A DNA stretch of 64,000 nucleotides from Duganella sp. SG902 (GTDB taxonomy: Bacteria > Pseudomonadota > Gammaproteobacteria > Burkholderiales > Burkholderiaceae_D). Below the pieces are notes generated by a model that was not told where the DNA came from, searched no databases, and saw nothing but the letters and a program-made list of their open reading frames with translations. This document shows positions 1-8,437 of the stretch, in pieces. Location of the stretch: the NCBI RefSeq assembly GCF_013376005.1, contig NZ_JABMJK010000004.1:62001-126000 (forward strand), given 5' to 3'. Within the stretch, counting starts at the first letter, position 1; the number at the start of each line of letters is the position of its first letter. The position numbers were made by a program, and so were the translations under genes.

Positions 1-1
1 G

Positions 2-802
2 CGTTTGCGTCCGCTGCTGCGCCGGCTGACACGCAATGATTGCCTGGTGCTGCTGCGGCATGCGCTGGCGGGGAACATCGTCTACTACCTGCTGCTGTCG
101 ACCGGCGTGCAACTGGCTGGCGTGGCGGCGGCTTCCCTGATTATCGGCTTGCTGCCCTTGAGCGTTACCTTGCTGGGGCGGCGCGATCATGGCGCGTTGC
201 CGCTGCGCCGGCTGGCGTGGCCGCTGACGCTGGTGGTGGCGGGCATCGTCTGCATCAATGTGGATGTGTTCACGCACGCGGCGGCGCGGCACGCGGCCTG
301 GCCGCTGGTGGCCGCCGGCATGCTGTGCGCGTCTGGCGCGCTGCTGTGCTGGACGTGGTATGCGGTGGACAATGCGCGCTTCCTCAAGCGCAACCCGCAT
401 TTCAGCGGGGCCGAGTGGTCGGGACTTTACGGTATCAGCACCGGGCTGGTGGCTTTGGTGTTGGGCGCGGCGGTGCTGGCGATCGGCGGTGCGGCCGATG
501 CGTCGCGCGACTGGCTGCGTTTCTGGATGATCGTCTCGGTGGTCGCGCTGGGCGCGTCGGTGATCGGCAATCAGCTGTGGAACATCGCCAGCCGGCGCGT
601 GCCGGTGACCCTGTCCGGTCAACTGCTGTTGTTTGAAACCTTGTTCGGGTTGCTTTACGGCTTTATCTACCAGCGTCAGATGCCGCGTCCGTTGGAATGG
701 ATGGCGATCATGCTGCTGATTACTGGCGTCGCTGGCTCAGTCTGGTTGCACGCGCGCCCAAAACTTCGGGGTCAGCTCTGGCATTCGGACACGCACGCAT
801 GA
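2..802 (+). CDS. DMT (EamA) family permease, 5' end cut by window edge
   Basis: Predicted inner-membrane transporter of the drug/metabolite (EamA) superfamily; substrate unknown. The reading frame is open to the first bases of the window, so the true start and the first transmembrane helices lie outside it; about 265 residues are visible. Hydrophobic segments recur through the protein, and the last repeat contains a P-V-T-L-S-G-Q-L-L-L-F-E-T-L-F-G-L-L-Y-G stretch that is typical of the second EamA half. The normal end appears to be near the basic residues around codon 250. The last dozen codons and the TGA stop are supplied by a repeat element that begins at 765, so the C-terminal tail is probably not ancestral. 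The family call is fairly sure; the function is not. Confidence 0.75.
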   Translation, partial: RLRPLLRRLTRNDCLVLLRHALAGNIVYYLLLSTGVQLAGVAAASLIIGLLPLSVTLLGRRDHGALPLRRLAWPLTLVVAGIVCINVDVFTHAAARHAAWPLVAAGMLCASGALLCWTWYAVDNARFLKRNPHFSGAEWSGLYGISTGLVALVLGAAVLAIGGAADASRDWLRFWMIVSVVALGASVIGNQLWNIASRRVPVTLSGQLLLFETLFGLLYGFIYQRQMPRPLEWMAIMLLITGVAGSVWLHARPKLRGQLWHSDTHA

Positions 803-916
803 TCTTTGAGCGATCTCAATACCCGAGATAGCCGGCGCAGTTGAGCGGTCAGTTGTTTGCCTTGAGGCGCATCAAGCTTATGCGCTGCGTGTCCGAATGT
901 CAGAGCTGACCCCGAA
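765..916. repeat. Inverted-repeat element, family A (REP-like)
   Basis: Two 31-base arms (765-795 and 886-916) are reverse complements with a single mismatch and flank about 90 bases. Each outer end carries the GGGGTCAGCTCTG / CAGAGCTGACCCC core. The same right-arm sequence occurs again inside comF at 2005-2032. The left arm forms the end of the upstream transporter gene, and the right arm ends two bases before the trmL stop codon. This looks like a REP-type mobile palindromic element moved by a transposase encoded elsewhere; no transposase is present here. Confidence 0.75.
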
Positions 917-917
917 T

Positions 918-1388
918 TCAGGCGCCGCCGGCGTAGCCGTTCTGGCGCCAGGCTTCGAACACGACCACCGCGACGGTGTTTGACAGGTTCATGCTGCGGT
1001 TGTCCGGCCGCATCGGCAGGCGGATGCGCTGGGCCGGTGGGAAGCTTTCGCGCAGCGCCACCGGCAGGCCGGCGGTCTCCGAACCGAACACGAACACGTC
1101 GCCCGGCTGGAAGGCGCACTGCGCGAACGGCGACGAGCCATGCGTGGTCATGGCGTACATGCGCGCCGGATCGGGCTGGATTTCGGCCAGGAAGGCGTCC
1201 CAGTCCTTGTGCACTTTCATGCGCGCGTACTCGTGGTAGTCGAGGCCGGCACGTTTGAGCTTGGAGTCCTCCAGCGGGAAGCCCAGCGGCTCGATCAGGT
1301 GCAGCTGCGCTCCAGTGTTGGCGCACAGGCGGATGACGTTGCCGGTGTTCGGCGGGATTTCTGGATGGACCAGGACGACGTGGAACAT
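918..1388 (-). CDS. trmL: tRNA (cytidine(34)-2'-O)-methyltransferase
   Basis: SPOUT-class methyltransferase that 2'-O-methylates the wobble nucleotide of tRNA-Leu isoacceptors using S-adenosylmethionine. The 156-residue length is the normal size for TrmL (YibK). It opens with M-F-H-V-V-L-V-H-P-E-I-P-P-N-T-G-N and carries the SPOUT knot motifs F-G-S-E-T-A-G-L-P near residue 104 and I-R-L-P-M ... R-S-M-N-L-S-N-T-V near residues 123-140, which form the cofactor pocket. It lies 19 bases downstream of comF on the same strand and is probably cotranscribed with it. Its stop codon abuts the family A repeat, so the 3' untranslated region has been replaced by repeat sequence. Confidence 0.95.
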   Translation of the reverse strand: MFHVVLVHPEIPPNTGNVIRLCANTGAQLHLIEPLGFPLEDSKLKRAGLDYHEYARMKVHKDWDAFLAEIQPDPARMYAMTTHGSSPFAQCAFQPGDVFVFGSETAGLPVALRESFPPAQRIRLPMRPDNRSMNLSNTVAVVVFEAWRQNGYAGGA

Positions 1389-1407
1389 GCTGTTTTCCTT
1401 TGTTAAA

Positions 1408-2226
1408 TCAATGCGGCGGCGTGCGCGCGAACACGAGGTTGCTCACGCACGCGGCGCCGTGGCGCTTCAATGTGGCCGCCAGTTCGTTCAATGTCTGGCC
1501 GCTGGTCATGACGTCGTCGACGACGCCGATGTGGCGGCCCGCCACCAGCGCGGCGTCCGGCACCACGAAGGCGCCGGCGATGTTTTGCCGGCGCCGCTCG
1601 GGCGTGACGCTGCTCTGGGCGGCGGTGTCGTGCACGCGCACCGCCAGTCGCGCGTGCAGGGGGACGCCCATGCTGCGCGCCAATGGCCGGGCGATTTCCA
1701 GCGCCTGGTTGTAGCCGCGCTCGGCCAGCCGGCGCGGCCCCAGCGGCACCGGGCACAGCAGGGCGGGCAGCGTGTAGTCCGGGTGGGACAGCACGGCGTC
1801 GCGCAGCAAGCGGGCGCACAGCGGGGCCAGCGCCAGGCGGTGGCCGAATTTTAGCTGCAAGACCAGTTGGTCGACAGGTAAAACGTAATCGGCCGCGACC
1901 AGCGTGCGGTCGAACGCCGGCGGTTCGGCCAGGCATTTTCCGCACAGGCTACTGCCGAGGTCGTGTAGAAATGGCGGACCTGACCCCGGAGTGCTGTTGG
2001 GGCCGTGTCCGAATGTCAGAGCTGACCCCGAATTTTCTGTGGCTGGCAGCGGGTTGGCGCAGCGCGGGCAGCGGGCGACGGCGGCGGCCGGGCCGAAGAA
2101 TTGCGCGGCGCAGCCCCCGCACAACGCTTCGTCGCTGTCGCCGCCGCACAGGGCGCAGCCGTTGGGCAGCAGCCGCCCCAGCAGCGCGCGGCGCCAGCTT
2201 GTCACGCGGGCTATCTTGTCATTCAT
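1408..2226 (-). CDS. comF: ComF family phosphoribosyltransferase-like protein with repeat-encoded insertion
   Basis: ComF-type protein: an N-terminal double zinc ribbon (C24-x2-C27, C36-x2-C39, C53-x2-C56, C95-x2-C98) followed by a type I phosphoribosyltransferase fold with the V-V-D-D-V-M-T-S-G PRPP loop near residue 217. ComF proteins act in natural transformation or DNA uptake; several relatives are annotated only by homology. Residues about 63-93 lie between the two cysteine pairs of the second ribbon and are translated from REP-like repeats (1962-2032). Families normally join these pairs with a short loop, so this is an in-frame insertion of about 30 residues. It is upstream of trmL and divergent from bioC. 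Whether the zinc ribbon still folds is unknown. Confidence 0.9.
   Translation of the reverse strand: MNDKIARVTSWRRALLGRLLPNGCALCGGDSDEALCGGCAAQFFGPAAAVARCPRCANPLPATENSGSALTFGHGPNSTPGSGPPFLHDLGSSLCGKCLAEPPAFDRTLVAADYVLPVDQLVLQLKFGHRLALAPLCARLLRDAVLSHPDYTLPALLCPVPLGPRRLAERGYNQALEIARPLARSMGVPLHARLAVRVHDTAAQSSVTPERRRQNIAGAFVVPDAALVAGRHIGVVDDVMTSGQTLNELAATLKRHGAACVSNLVFARTPPH
1962..2032. repeat. Two REP-like half elements inside comF
   Basis: Bases 1962-1989 match the right arm of the 92 bp palindrome at 16196-16287 with one difference. Bases 2005-2032 match the right arm of the inverted repeat at 765-916. Both halves point the same way and are separated by about 15 bases. They lie within the comF reading frame without creating a stop. 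Confidence 0.8.
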
Positions 2227-2322
2227 GCCACACTCGCGCGCCGAAAACCGGGCCGGCGGCCGTCGCGATGGCGTGCAACCATGTACACTGCCGACATTAT
2301 CGCATTACATTGATTTATCATC

Positions 2323-3246
2323 ATGCAAGTCCCCGCTCATCCGCCCAAATTGAGCGCGCCCATCGATCTGGAGCGCGTCCGCCAGCTGTTTTCCCGCCCC
2401 GAACGCGTCGCGCCCGCCGATTTCCTGCGCCGTGAGGTATCTTCCCGCATGTTCGACCGGCTGGAATTGATTAAAATAGCGCCGCAGCGCGTTCTCGATG
2501 CCGGTTGCGGCGCCGGCGCCGATCTGCCGTTGTTGCAAAAAGCTTATCCCGCCGCCCAGATCCTGGGCCTGGATGCCGCCGAGGCCATGCTGCGCGCCGC
2601 CCAGGGGCCCGGCGCCAAATCCTCGTCGCTGAATCAGCTGCTGAGCAAGCTGCTGCCGTCGAAGAGCGGCGTCGATCTGCTGTGCGGCGATTTCGCCGAG
2701 CTGCCGCTGGGGCCGAACTCGCTGGATCTGGTCTGGTCCAACCTGGCGCTGCATTGGCACCCGCAGCCCGACCGCGTGTTCGCCGAGTGGCGCCGCGTGC
2801 TGCGCGTGAACAGTCTGCTGATGTTTTCCTGCTTCGGCCCCGATTCGCTGCGCGAGCTGCGCCACGCGTTTGCCGAGGCCGATCTGGCGCCCCATGTGCT
2901 GCCTTTCGTCGATATGCATGACTTTGGCGATCAGCTGGTCGAGGCCGGTTTTTCCACCCCGGTGCTGGATATGGAAACCATCACGGTGACCTATGACACC
3001 CCCACAGCGTTGTTGGCCGACGTGCGCGCCCTGGGCGGCAATCCGCTCACGACGTTGCGGCGCAGCATGATGGGCAAGGCGGCCTGGCGCCGCATGCTGG
3101 ACGCGCTGGAGCGTGGTCGTCGTTCCGACGGGAAACTCGGCCTGACCTTTGAAGTTATCTACGGTCACGCCTTCCGGCCCGCGCCCAAGGTCACGTCCAA
3201 GGGCGAGGCCATCATCCGCTTCGATCCGCCGCGCAAGCCGCGCTGA
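2323..3246 (+). CDS. bioC: Malonyl-ACP O-methyltransferase BioC
   Basis: Class I SAM-dependent methyltransferase, 307 residues. Motif I (V-L-D-A-G-C-G-A-G-A-D) is near residue 62, an acidic ribose contact follows strand 2 (L-G-L-D-A-A-E-A-M), and W-S-N-L-A-L-H-W lies near residue 142. These features and the divergent comF-trmL neighbourhood fit the betaproteobacterial BioC group, which methylates malonyl-ACP to disguise it for pimelate synthesis in biotin production. No other biotin gene is in the window. The alternative is an uncharacterised methyltransferase of the same fold. The ATG at 2323 is the first in the frame and lies about 96 bases from the divergent comF start. Confidence 0.82.
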   Translation: MQVPAHPPKLSAPIDLERVRQLFSRPERVAPADFLRREVSSRMFDRLELIKIAPQRVLDAGCGAGADLPLLQKAYPAAQILGLDAAEAMLRAAQGPGAKSSSLNQLLSKLLPSKSGVDLLCGDFAELPLGPNSLDLVWSNLALHWHPQPDRVFAEWRRVLRVNSLLMFSCFGPDSLRELRHAFAEADLAPHVLPFVDMHDFGDQLVEAGFSTPVLDMETITVTYDTPTALLADVRALGGNPLTTLRRSMMGKAAWRRMLDALERGRRSDGKLGLTFEVIYGHAFRPAPKVTSKGEAIIRFDPPRKPR

Positions 3247-3586
3247 GGGGATGGGTATGTTGCCATGCGGCGTAAGCCCCTGTGGCACACCCTAGTTGTG
3301 AAATCGATTATTTCTTGATGTGGCTCGTTTTTGTTCTATATAATCATTCACTAATTTTGCCAGCATGTCACGTCGCCAGCTATAAACCCGCGACGCCCGG
3401 CAAAATCAGGTTACATCGAGCACGAACGAGCAGTTGAATTAAGCAGAATCGAGCGTCGGCGTTGTCCCGTGGCAGGTTGCGGCACACACTGGCGTCAGTT
3501 GTTTAAGGAGCGTCGCCGGTTCAGTTCACCGATAGCCGGTAAGACGTTAAAAAAATATTTTAATTTCTTGGGCAGTTGGGGAAAAC
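3247..3586 (+). other. Leader region of the cytochrome oxidase operon
   Basis: 340 bases without a credible gene. It holds the coxB promoter candidate at 3315-3344 and a long, A+T-rich leader of about 235 bases before the coxB start. No riboswitch or clear terminator was recognised. Confidence 0.6.
3315..3344 (+). promoter_or_regulatory. Sigma70-type promoter candidate for coxB
   Basis: TTGATG at 3315-3320 and a perfect TATAAT at 3339-3344 are separated by 18 bases. They lie in the only non-coding gap upstream of the cox run. Transcription would start near 3351 and give a leader of roughly 235 bases. Confidence 0.6.
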
Positions 3587-4810
3587 ATGAAACATGCGAA
3601 GCGACTTCAAGCGTTGATGCTCGGTTTGTCGATGCTGGCGGCCGGTATGCCAGCGTGGGCGGCTGAGACCGCGGCAAGCGGTGGCACCTACGCCGCCGCC
3701 ACCGGCGGCACAGGCGGACCTATCGCCAATGAACTGAACCTGCAACCTCCCGCCACCCAAATCGCTACCGAAGTCTATAGCCTGCACAACTGGATGATGG
3801 GCGTCTGCCTGGTCATTTTCATCGCTGTGTTTGGCGTGATGTTCTATTCCATTTTCAAGCACCGCAAGTCGCTCGGCCACAAGCCGGCCACCTTCCACGA
3901 ATCCACCGCCGTCGAGGTGGCCTGGACCATCGTGCCCTTCCTGATCGTGATCGGCATGGCGCTGCCCGCCACCCGCACGGTGGTCGGCATGAAGGACACC
4001 TCCAACGCCGACATCACCATCAAGGTCACCGGCATGCAGTGGAAGTGGGGCTACGATTACCTGAAGGGCGAGGGCGAGGGTATTTCCTTCCTGTCCAACC
4101 TGTCCACCCCGCGCTCGCAAGTGGGCGCGCCGGGCTTCGAGCCGACCGAGAAGCGCGGCGACAACTATCTGATGGAAGTCGACAATGAGGTGGTGGTGCC
4201 GGTGCACCGCAAGATCCGCCTGATCACCACCGCCAACGATGTGATCCACTCGTGGTCGATCCCGGCCTTCGCCGTCAAGCAGGATGCGATTCCGGGCTTC
4301 GTGCGCGACACCTGGTTCAAGGCCGAGCACACCGGCACCTTCCGCGGCTACTGCTCGGAACTGTGCGGCAAGGAGCACGCCTTCATGCCGATCGTGGTAC
4401 GCGTGGTGACCGACGCCGAGTACAAGACCTGGGTCGACGGCAAGAAGAAAGAAATGGCCGCGCTGGCCGATGATCCGAACAAGACCTGGACCATCGATGA
4501 GCTGAAAACCAAGGGCGAGAAAGTCTACAACACCAACTGCGCGGTCTGCCACCAGGCCAACGGCAAGGGTGTGGCCGGCGCCTTCGCGCCGCTGGACGGC
4601 TCGGAAGTGGTGACTGGTCCGAAGGCGGAACAGATCAACGTTCTGCTGCACGGTAAGAAGAGCGGGAAATATCCCGCCGAAATGCCAGCTTGGAAGCAAC
4701 TGTCGGATACGGATATCGCGGCTGTGATCACTTACACCCGCAATAGCTGGTCGAACAAGGCCGCCGAGAACATCGTTCAACCAGCCGAAATCGTGGCTGC
4801 ACGTAAGTAA
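3587..4810 (+). CDS. coxB: Cytochrome c oxidase subunit II with fused cytochrome c domain
   Basis: Subunit II of the proton-pumping aa3/caa3-type terminal oxidase, 407 residues. A signal peptide ends near residue 25 (A-W-A-A), two transmembrane helices follow at about 65-90 and 105-130, then the periplasmic cupredoxin domain. CuA ligands are visible as H221, C256-S-E-L-C260 and H264 with M267. A C-terminal cytochrome c domain carries the heme site C318-x2-C321-H322. This fusion makes it longer than the roughly 280-residue plain subunit II. Electrons pass from cytochrome c through the fused heme to CuA and then to subunit I. It is the first gene of the operon; coxA starts 16 bases after its stop. 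Confidence 0.97.
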   Translation: MKHAKRLQALMLGLSMLAAGMPAWAAETAASGGTYAAATGGTGGPIANELNLQPPATQIATEVYSLHNWMMGVCLVIFIAVFGVMFYSIFKHRKSLGHKPATFHESTAVEVAWTIVPFLIVIGMALPATRTVVGMKDTSNADITIKVTGMQWKWGYDYLKGEGEGISFLSNLSTPRSQVGAPGFEPTEKRGDNYLMEVDNEVVVPVHRKIRLITTANDVIHSWSIPAFAVKQDAIPGFVRDTWFKAEHTGTFRGYCSELCGKEHAFMPIVVRVVTDAEYKTWVDGKKKEMAALADDPNKTWTIDELKTKGEKVYNTNCAVCHQANGKGVAGAFAPLDGSEVVTGPKAEQINVLLHGKKSGKYPAEMPAWKQLSDTDIAAVITYTRNSWSNKAAENIVQPAEIVAARK

Positions 4811-4826
4811 TCAGGAGCGTTACAAC

Positions 4827-6416
4827 ATGAGCACGAGCACTTTGGATCACGCACACGACCACGATCACGCACATGACCATCCGCACGGTCTGTCGCGCTG
4901 GCTGTTCGCTACCAACCACAAGGATATCGGCACGCTGTACCTGTGGTTCTCCTTCGTCATGCTGCTGTCGGGCGGCGTGCTGGCGCTGGGCATCCGCACC
5001 GAGCTGTTCAAGCCGGGCCTGCAGTTCTTCCAGCCGGAGTTCTTCAACCAGTTGACCACCATGCACGGCCTGGTGATGGTGTTCGGCGCCATCATGCCGG
5101 CCTTCGTCGGCTTCGCCAACTGGATGATCCCGCTGCAGATCGGCGCCTCGGACATGGCGTTCGCCCGCATGAACAACTTCTCGTTCTGGCTGCTGCCGCC
5201 GGCGGCGCTGCTGCTGGCGACGTCCTTCCTGGTGCCGGGCGGCGCCACCGCCGCCGGCTGGACGCTGTACGCGCCGCTGTCGACGCAGATGGGCCCGGGC
5301 ATGGACATGGGTATCTTCGCCATGCACTTGATGGGCGCGTCGTCGATCATGGGCTCGATCAACATCATCGTCACCATCCTCAACATGCGCGCCCCTGGCA
5401 TGACGCTGATGAAGATGCCGATGTTCTGCTGGACCTGGCTGATCACCGCCTACCTGCTGATCGCCGTGATGCCGGTGCTGGCGGGCGCCATCACCATGAC
5501 CCTGACCGACCGCCACTTCGGCACCACCTTCTTCAACGCGGCCGCCGGCGGCGACCCGGTGATGTACCAGCACATCTTCTGGTTCTTCGGCCACCCGGAG
5601 GTGTACATCATGATCCTGCCGGCGTTCGGCATCGTCTCGCAGATCCTGCCGGCCTTCGCCCGCAAGCAGCTGTTCGGCTACGCCTCCATGGTGTACGCCA
5701 CCGCCTCGATCGCGATTCTGTCGTTCATCGTCTGGGCCCACCACATGTTCACCACCGGCATGCCGGTGACCTCGCAGCTGTTCTTCATGTACGCCACCAT
5801 GCTGATCGCGGTGCCGACCGGCGTGAAGGTGTTCAACTGGATCGCCACCATGTGGCGCGGTTCGATGACCTTTGAAACCCCGATGCTGTTCGCGGTCGGC
5901 TTCATCTTCGTGTTCACTATCGGCGGCTTCACCGGCCTGATCCTGGCGGTGACGCCGATCGACATCCAGCTGCAGGATACCTACTACGTGGTGGCGCACT
6001 TCCACTACGTGCTGGTGGCCGGCTCGCTGTTCGCGCTGTTCGCCGGCTTCTACTACTGGTCGCCGAAATGGACCGGCCACATGTACAACGAAACCATGGG
6101 CAAGGCGCACTTCTGGCTGTCGCTGATCACCTTCAACATCACCTTCTTCCCGATGCACTTCCTGGGTCTGGCCGGCATGCCGCGCCGCTACGCCGATTAC
6201 TCGGCGCAGTTTACCGACTTCAACATGATTGCCACCATCGGCGCCTTCGGTTTCGGCCTGTCGCAGGTGTTCTTCCTGTTTGGCGTGATCATCCCGACCA
6301 TCCGTGGCGGCAAGAAAGCCGAAGCCAAGCCATGGGAGGGCGCGGAAGGCCTGGAGTGGACCGTGCCGTCGCCGGCGCCGTTCCACACCTTTGAAACGCC
6401 ACCGCAGTTCAAATAA
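4827..6416 (+). CDS. coxA: Cytochrome c oxidase subunit I
   Basis: Catalytic heme-copper subunit, 529 residues with about twelve transmembrane helices. It reduces oxygen to water and pumps protons across the inner membrane. Ligands can be placed: H80 and H393 for heme a, H391 for heme a3, and H256, H305, H306 for CuB. H256 lies in the G-H-P-E-V-Y motif, whose Glu and Tyr mark the A1 family with the D and K proton channels. The N-terminus is unusually His-rich (a string of D-H-A-H-D-H repeats at residues 8-20). AGGAG sits 10 bases before the ATG. Middle gene of the cox operon. Confidence 0.97.
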   Translation: MSTSTLDHAHDHDHAHDHPHGLSRWLFATNHKDIGTLYLWFSFVMLLSGGVLALGIRTELFKPGLQFFQPEFFNQLTTMHGLVMVFGAIMPAFVGFANWMIPLQIGASDMAFARMNNFSFWLLPPAALLLATSFLVPGGATAAGWTLYAPLSTQMGPGMDMGIFAMHLMGASSIMGSINIIVTILNMRAPGMTLMKMPMFCWTWLITAYLLIAVMPVLAGAITMTLTDRHFGTTFFNAAAGGDPVMYQHIFWFFGHPEVYIMILPAFGIVSQILPAFARKQLFGYASMVYATASIAILSFIVWAHHMFTTGMPVTSQLFFMYATMLIAVPTGVKVFNWIATMWRGSMTFETPMLFAVGFIFVFTIGGFTGLILAVTPIDIQLQDTYYVVAHFHYVLVAGSLFALFAGFYYWSPKWTGHMYNETMGKAHFWLSLITFNITFFPMHFLGLAGMPRRYADYSAQFTDFNMIATIGAFGFGLSQVFFLFGVIIPTIRGGKKAEAKPWEGAEGLEWTVPSPAPFHTFETPPQFK

Positions 6417-6418
6417 TC

Positions 6419-6526
6419 ATGGCCAGCCGGAATAAACCGAACAATGTGCGCACCGCCCTGATCCTGGGCGGGCTGGCCTTGTTCTTCTTTGTGTCGGTGT
6501 TTGTCAAACGGATCTGGCTGAGCTGA
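6419..6526 (+). CDS. Cytochrome oxidase small assembly protein
   Basis: A 35-residue protein, M-A-S-R-N-K-P-N-N-V-R-T at the start, one hydrophobic helix and a short basic tail ending K-R-I-W-L-S. It starts two bases after the coxA stop and ends two bases before the ctaG start, so translation is tightly linked to both. Small single-helix proteins in exactly this coxA-ctaG gap are known in Burkholderiales and are annotated as oxidase assembly proteins. The gene call rests on position and composition. Confidence 0.8.
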   Translation: MASRNKPNNVRTALILGGLALFFFVSVFVKRIWLS

Positions 6527-6528
6527 AA

Positions 6529-7065
6529 ATGGAAAATCGCGTCCTGCTGCGCAAGCTGATCATCATCGCGGTGGTGATGTTCGGCTTTGCGTATGCGCTC
6601 AACCCGTTCTACCGCCAGATCTGCGAGGCGCTGGGGCTGAACGTGTTGACGCAGAAGGATGGCACGGTGGAATTCGACAAGAACACGCAGGTGGACAAGA
6701 CCCGCGATGTGACCATCGAGTTCGACGGCAATGCCCAGGGACCGTGGCGCTTCCGCCCCACGGTCAACAGCATGAAGGTGCATCCGGGCGAGCTGACCAC
6801 GGTGATGTACGAGGTGGTCAACACGCAGAAGCGCGAGATGAATGCGCAAGCCATTCCCAGCTACGCGCCGCAAAGCGCGACGCCGTATTTCCTGAAAGTG
6901 GAGTGTTTCTGCTTCAAGCAGCAGACGCTGAAAGCGAATGAAGCGCGGCAGATGCCGGTGGTGTTCTACATCGATCCGAAACTGCCGAAGGACGTCAAGA
7001 CGATCACGCTGTCGTACACCTTCTTCGAGGTGGGCGGCGGCCTGGTCAAGACGGCGGCCAACTGA
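6529..7065 (+). CDS. ctaG: Cytochrome c oxidase assembly protein CtaG (Cox11)
   Basis: Copper chaperone that inserts CuB into subunit I. It has 178 residues, one N-terminal membrane anchor (about residues 9-25) and a periplasmic immunoglobulin-like domain. The copper-binding pair C126-F-C128 lies in V-E-C-F-C-F-K-Q-Q, the Cox11 signature, followed by the M-P-V-V-F-Y-I-D-P segment. Its TGA stop shares bases with the ATG of the next gene. Confidence 0.96.
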   Translation: MENRVLLRKLIIIAVVMFGFAYALNPFYRQICEALGLNVLTQKDGTVEFDKNTQVDKTRDVTIEFDGNAQGPWRFRPTVNSMKVHPGELTTVMYEVVNTQKREMNAQAIPSYAPQSATPYFLKVECFCFKQQTLKANEARQMPVVFYIDPKLPKDVKTITLSYTFFEVGGGLVKTAAN

Positions 7066-7259
7066 TGAGCAAGAAGCCCGGCTTCCTGTATTCGGTCAAG
7101 GCCGTGCTGTGGTCGTTTGTCGGCCTGCGCCGCAAGCGCGATTTCGATGAGGACCAGCAGGGCATGAACCCGCTCCACATCATTGTCGCGGCCTTGCTGG
7201 CGGTGGCTGTGTTCATAGGTTTACTGATAACTATCGTCAAACTCGTAGTAGCTCAATAA
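7065..7259 (+). CDS. DUF2970 family small membrane protein
   Basis: A 64-residue protein with a soluble N-terminal half (K-A-V-L-W-S-F-V-G-L-R-R-K-R) and one C-terminal transmembrane helix. This matches the DUF2970 family, which is regularly found between ctaG and ctaE in betaproteobacteria. Its function is not known; the position implies a role in oxidase assembly or stability. ATGA overlap with ctaG shows translational coupling. Confidence 0.85.
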   Translation: MSKKPGFLYSVKAVLWSFVGLRRKRDFDEDQQGMNPLHIIVAALLAVAVFIGLLITIVKLVVAQ

Positions 7260-7280
7260 AAGTTGATTAGGGAGATGAAG

Positions 7281-8150
7281 ATGAGTTCCACACATACGCA
7301 CGGCGGCACTGCACCGTATTACTTCGTGCCCGGCCCATCGCGCTGGCCGCTGCTGGCGGGCATGTCCCTGCTGGTGACCATGGCCGGCGCCTCCGGCTGG
7401 GTCAATGACGCATCGTGGGGCCCGGCCGCAAACCTTGCCGGCATCGTGGCCACGCTGATCGTGCTGTACTTCTGGTTTGGCGACGCCATCAAGGAATCCG
7501 AGGGTGGCTTGTACAGCCAGCGCATCGACCATTCCTACCGCTGGTCGATGGGCTGGTTCATCTTCTCGGAGGTGATGTTCTTCGGCGCCTTCTTCGGCGC
7601 GCTGTTCTATGCGCGCACCATCACCATGCCGTGGCTGTCGGACCTGGACCACAAGTTCATCTGGCCGGACTTCGCCGCCCACTGGGGCAATGTCGGCCCG
7701 GCCGGCACGGTGGAAGAGTTCAAGACCATGGGCCCGTTCCCGATTCCGACCATCAACACCGCGCTGCTGCTGACCTCGGGCGTGACGCTGACCATCGCCC
7801 ACCACGCGCTGCGTGCCGGCCATCGTGCGCAAACCGCGATCTGGCTGTTTGCCACCATCCTGCTGGGCGCGATCTTCATGGGCTTCCAGGCCTATGAATA
7901 CCACCACGCCTACACCGAACTGAACCTGAAACTGACCTCGGGCATCTACGGTTCCACCTTCTTCATGCTGACCGGCTTCCACGGCTTCCACGTGACCATG
8001 GGCGCGATCATGCTGTCGGTGGTGCTGTACCGCGTGCTGCGCGGCCACTTCACGCCGGACCACCACTTCGCGTTCGAGGGCGCGGCCTGGTACTGGCACT
8101 TTGTCGACGTGGTCTGGCTGGGCTTGTACGTCGTGGTCTACTGGCTGTAA
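7281..8150 (+). CDS. ctaE: Cytochrome c oxidase subunit III
   Basis: Seven-helix subunit III of the aa3 oxidase, 289 residues from the chosen start. Conserved stretches include the H-P-Y/P-Y-Y-F-V-P-G-like N-terminus (A-P-Y-Y-F-V-P-G-P-S-R-W-P), F-I-F-S-E-V-M-F-F with the conserved helix III Glu, and T-G-F-H-G-F-H-V-T with the paired histidines. The ATG at 7281 was preferred over the ATG at 7275 because AGGGAG at 7269-7274 is then six bases upstream. Last gene of the coxB transcription unit; a strong terminator follows. Confidence 0.96.
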   Translation: MSSTHTHGGTAPYYFVPGPSRWPLLAGMSLLVTMAGASGWVNDASWGPAANLAGIVATLIVLYFWFGDAIKESEGGLYSQRIDHSYRWSMGWFIFSEVMFFGAFFGALFYARTITMPWLSDLDHKFIWPDFAAHWGNVGPAGTVEEFKTMGPFPIPTINTALLLTSGVTLTIAHHALRAGHRAQTAIWLFATILLGAIFMGFQAYEYHHAYTELNLKLTSGIYGSTFFMLTGFHGFHVTMGAIMLSVVLYRVLRGHFTPDHHFAFEGAAWYWHFVDVVWLGLYVVVYWL

Positions 8151-8163
8151 GATCCAGAGACAC

Positions 8164-8193
8164 AAAAGCCGCACTCCGGTGCGGCTTTTTTTT
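8164..8193 (+). terminator. Intrinsic terminator after ctaE
   Basis: An 11-bp stem (8164-8174 with 8179-8189), TCCG loop, and a run of T to 8193. The A run on the other side means it can also work for the convergent gene at 8192-8398. Confidence 0.9.
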
Positions 8194-8398
8194 ATCCGGT
8201 GCGGATGCCGGTCGGGTGGATATAGCCGAGCCGGTAGGCCAGCAGTATCAGCAAGAACAGGGTGATCGACAGCGCCACGCGCACCGCCAGCGCGCGCACG
8301 GTGTTGTTGCTGCGGCCCTTGTCGCGCATCAGGAAAAAGAACGCTGCCCCCAGGCTGCCGATGATCAGGATGAACGCGATGGCGACGGCAATTTTCAT
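8192..8398 (-). CDS. Twin-transmembrane protein (DUF2909 type)
   Basis: A 68-residue protein made of two hydrophobic helices (about residues 4-24 and 40-58) joined by a short basic loop, R-D-K-G-R-S-N-N-T-V-R-A. Small twin-helix proteins of this type lie on the opposite strand between ctaE and the SURF1 gene in many betaproteobacteria. The function is unknown, and oxidase assembly is implied by position only. The start is the ATG at 8398; upstream in-frame sequence belongs to the antisense of the SURF1 gene. Confidence 0.75.
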   Translation of the reverse strand: MKIAVAIAFILIIGSLGAAFFFLMRDKGRSNNTVRALAVRVALSITLFLLILLAYRLGYIHPTGIRTG

Positions 8399-8437
8399 GG
8401 CATGAAGGAGCGGTGATTTGATCGAGGTTCCATTGTA

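Noticed and set aside
4728..6386. Long reverse-strand frame antisense to coxA
   Set aside because: It is a by-product of high G+C third positions in coxA; the translation is low-complexity His/Arg/Glu-rich with no fold.
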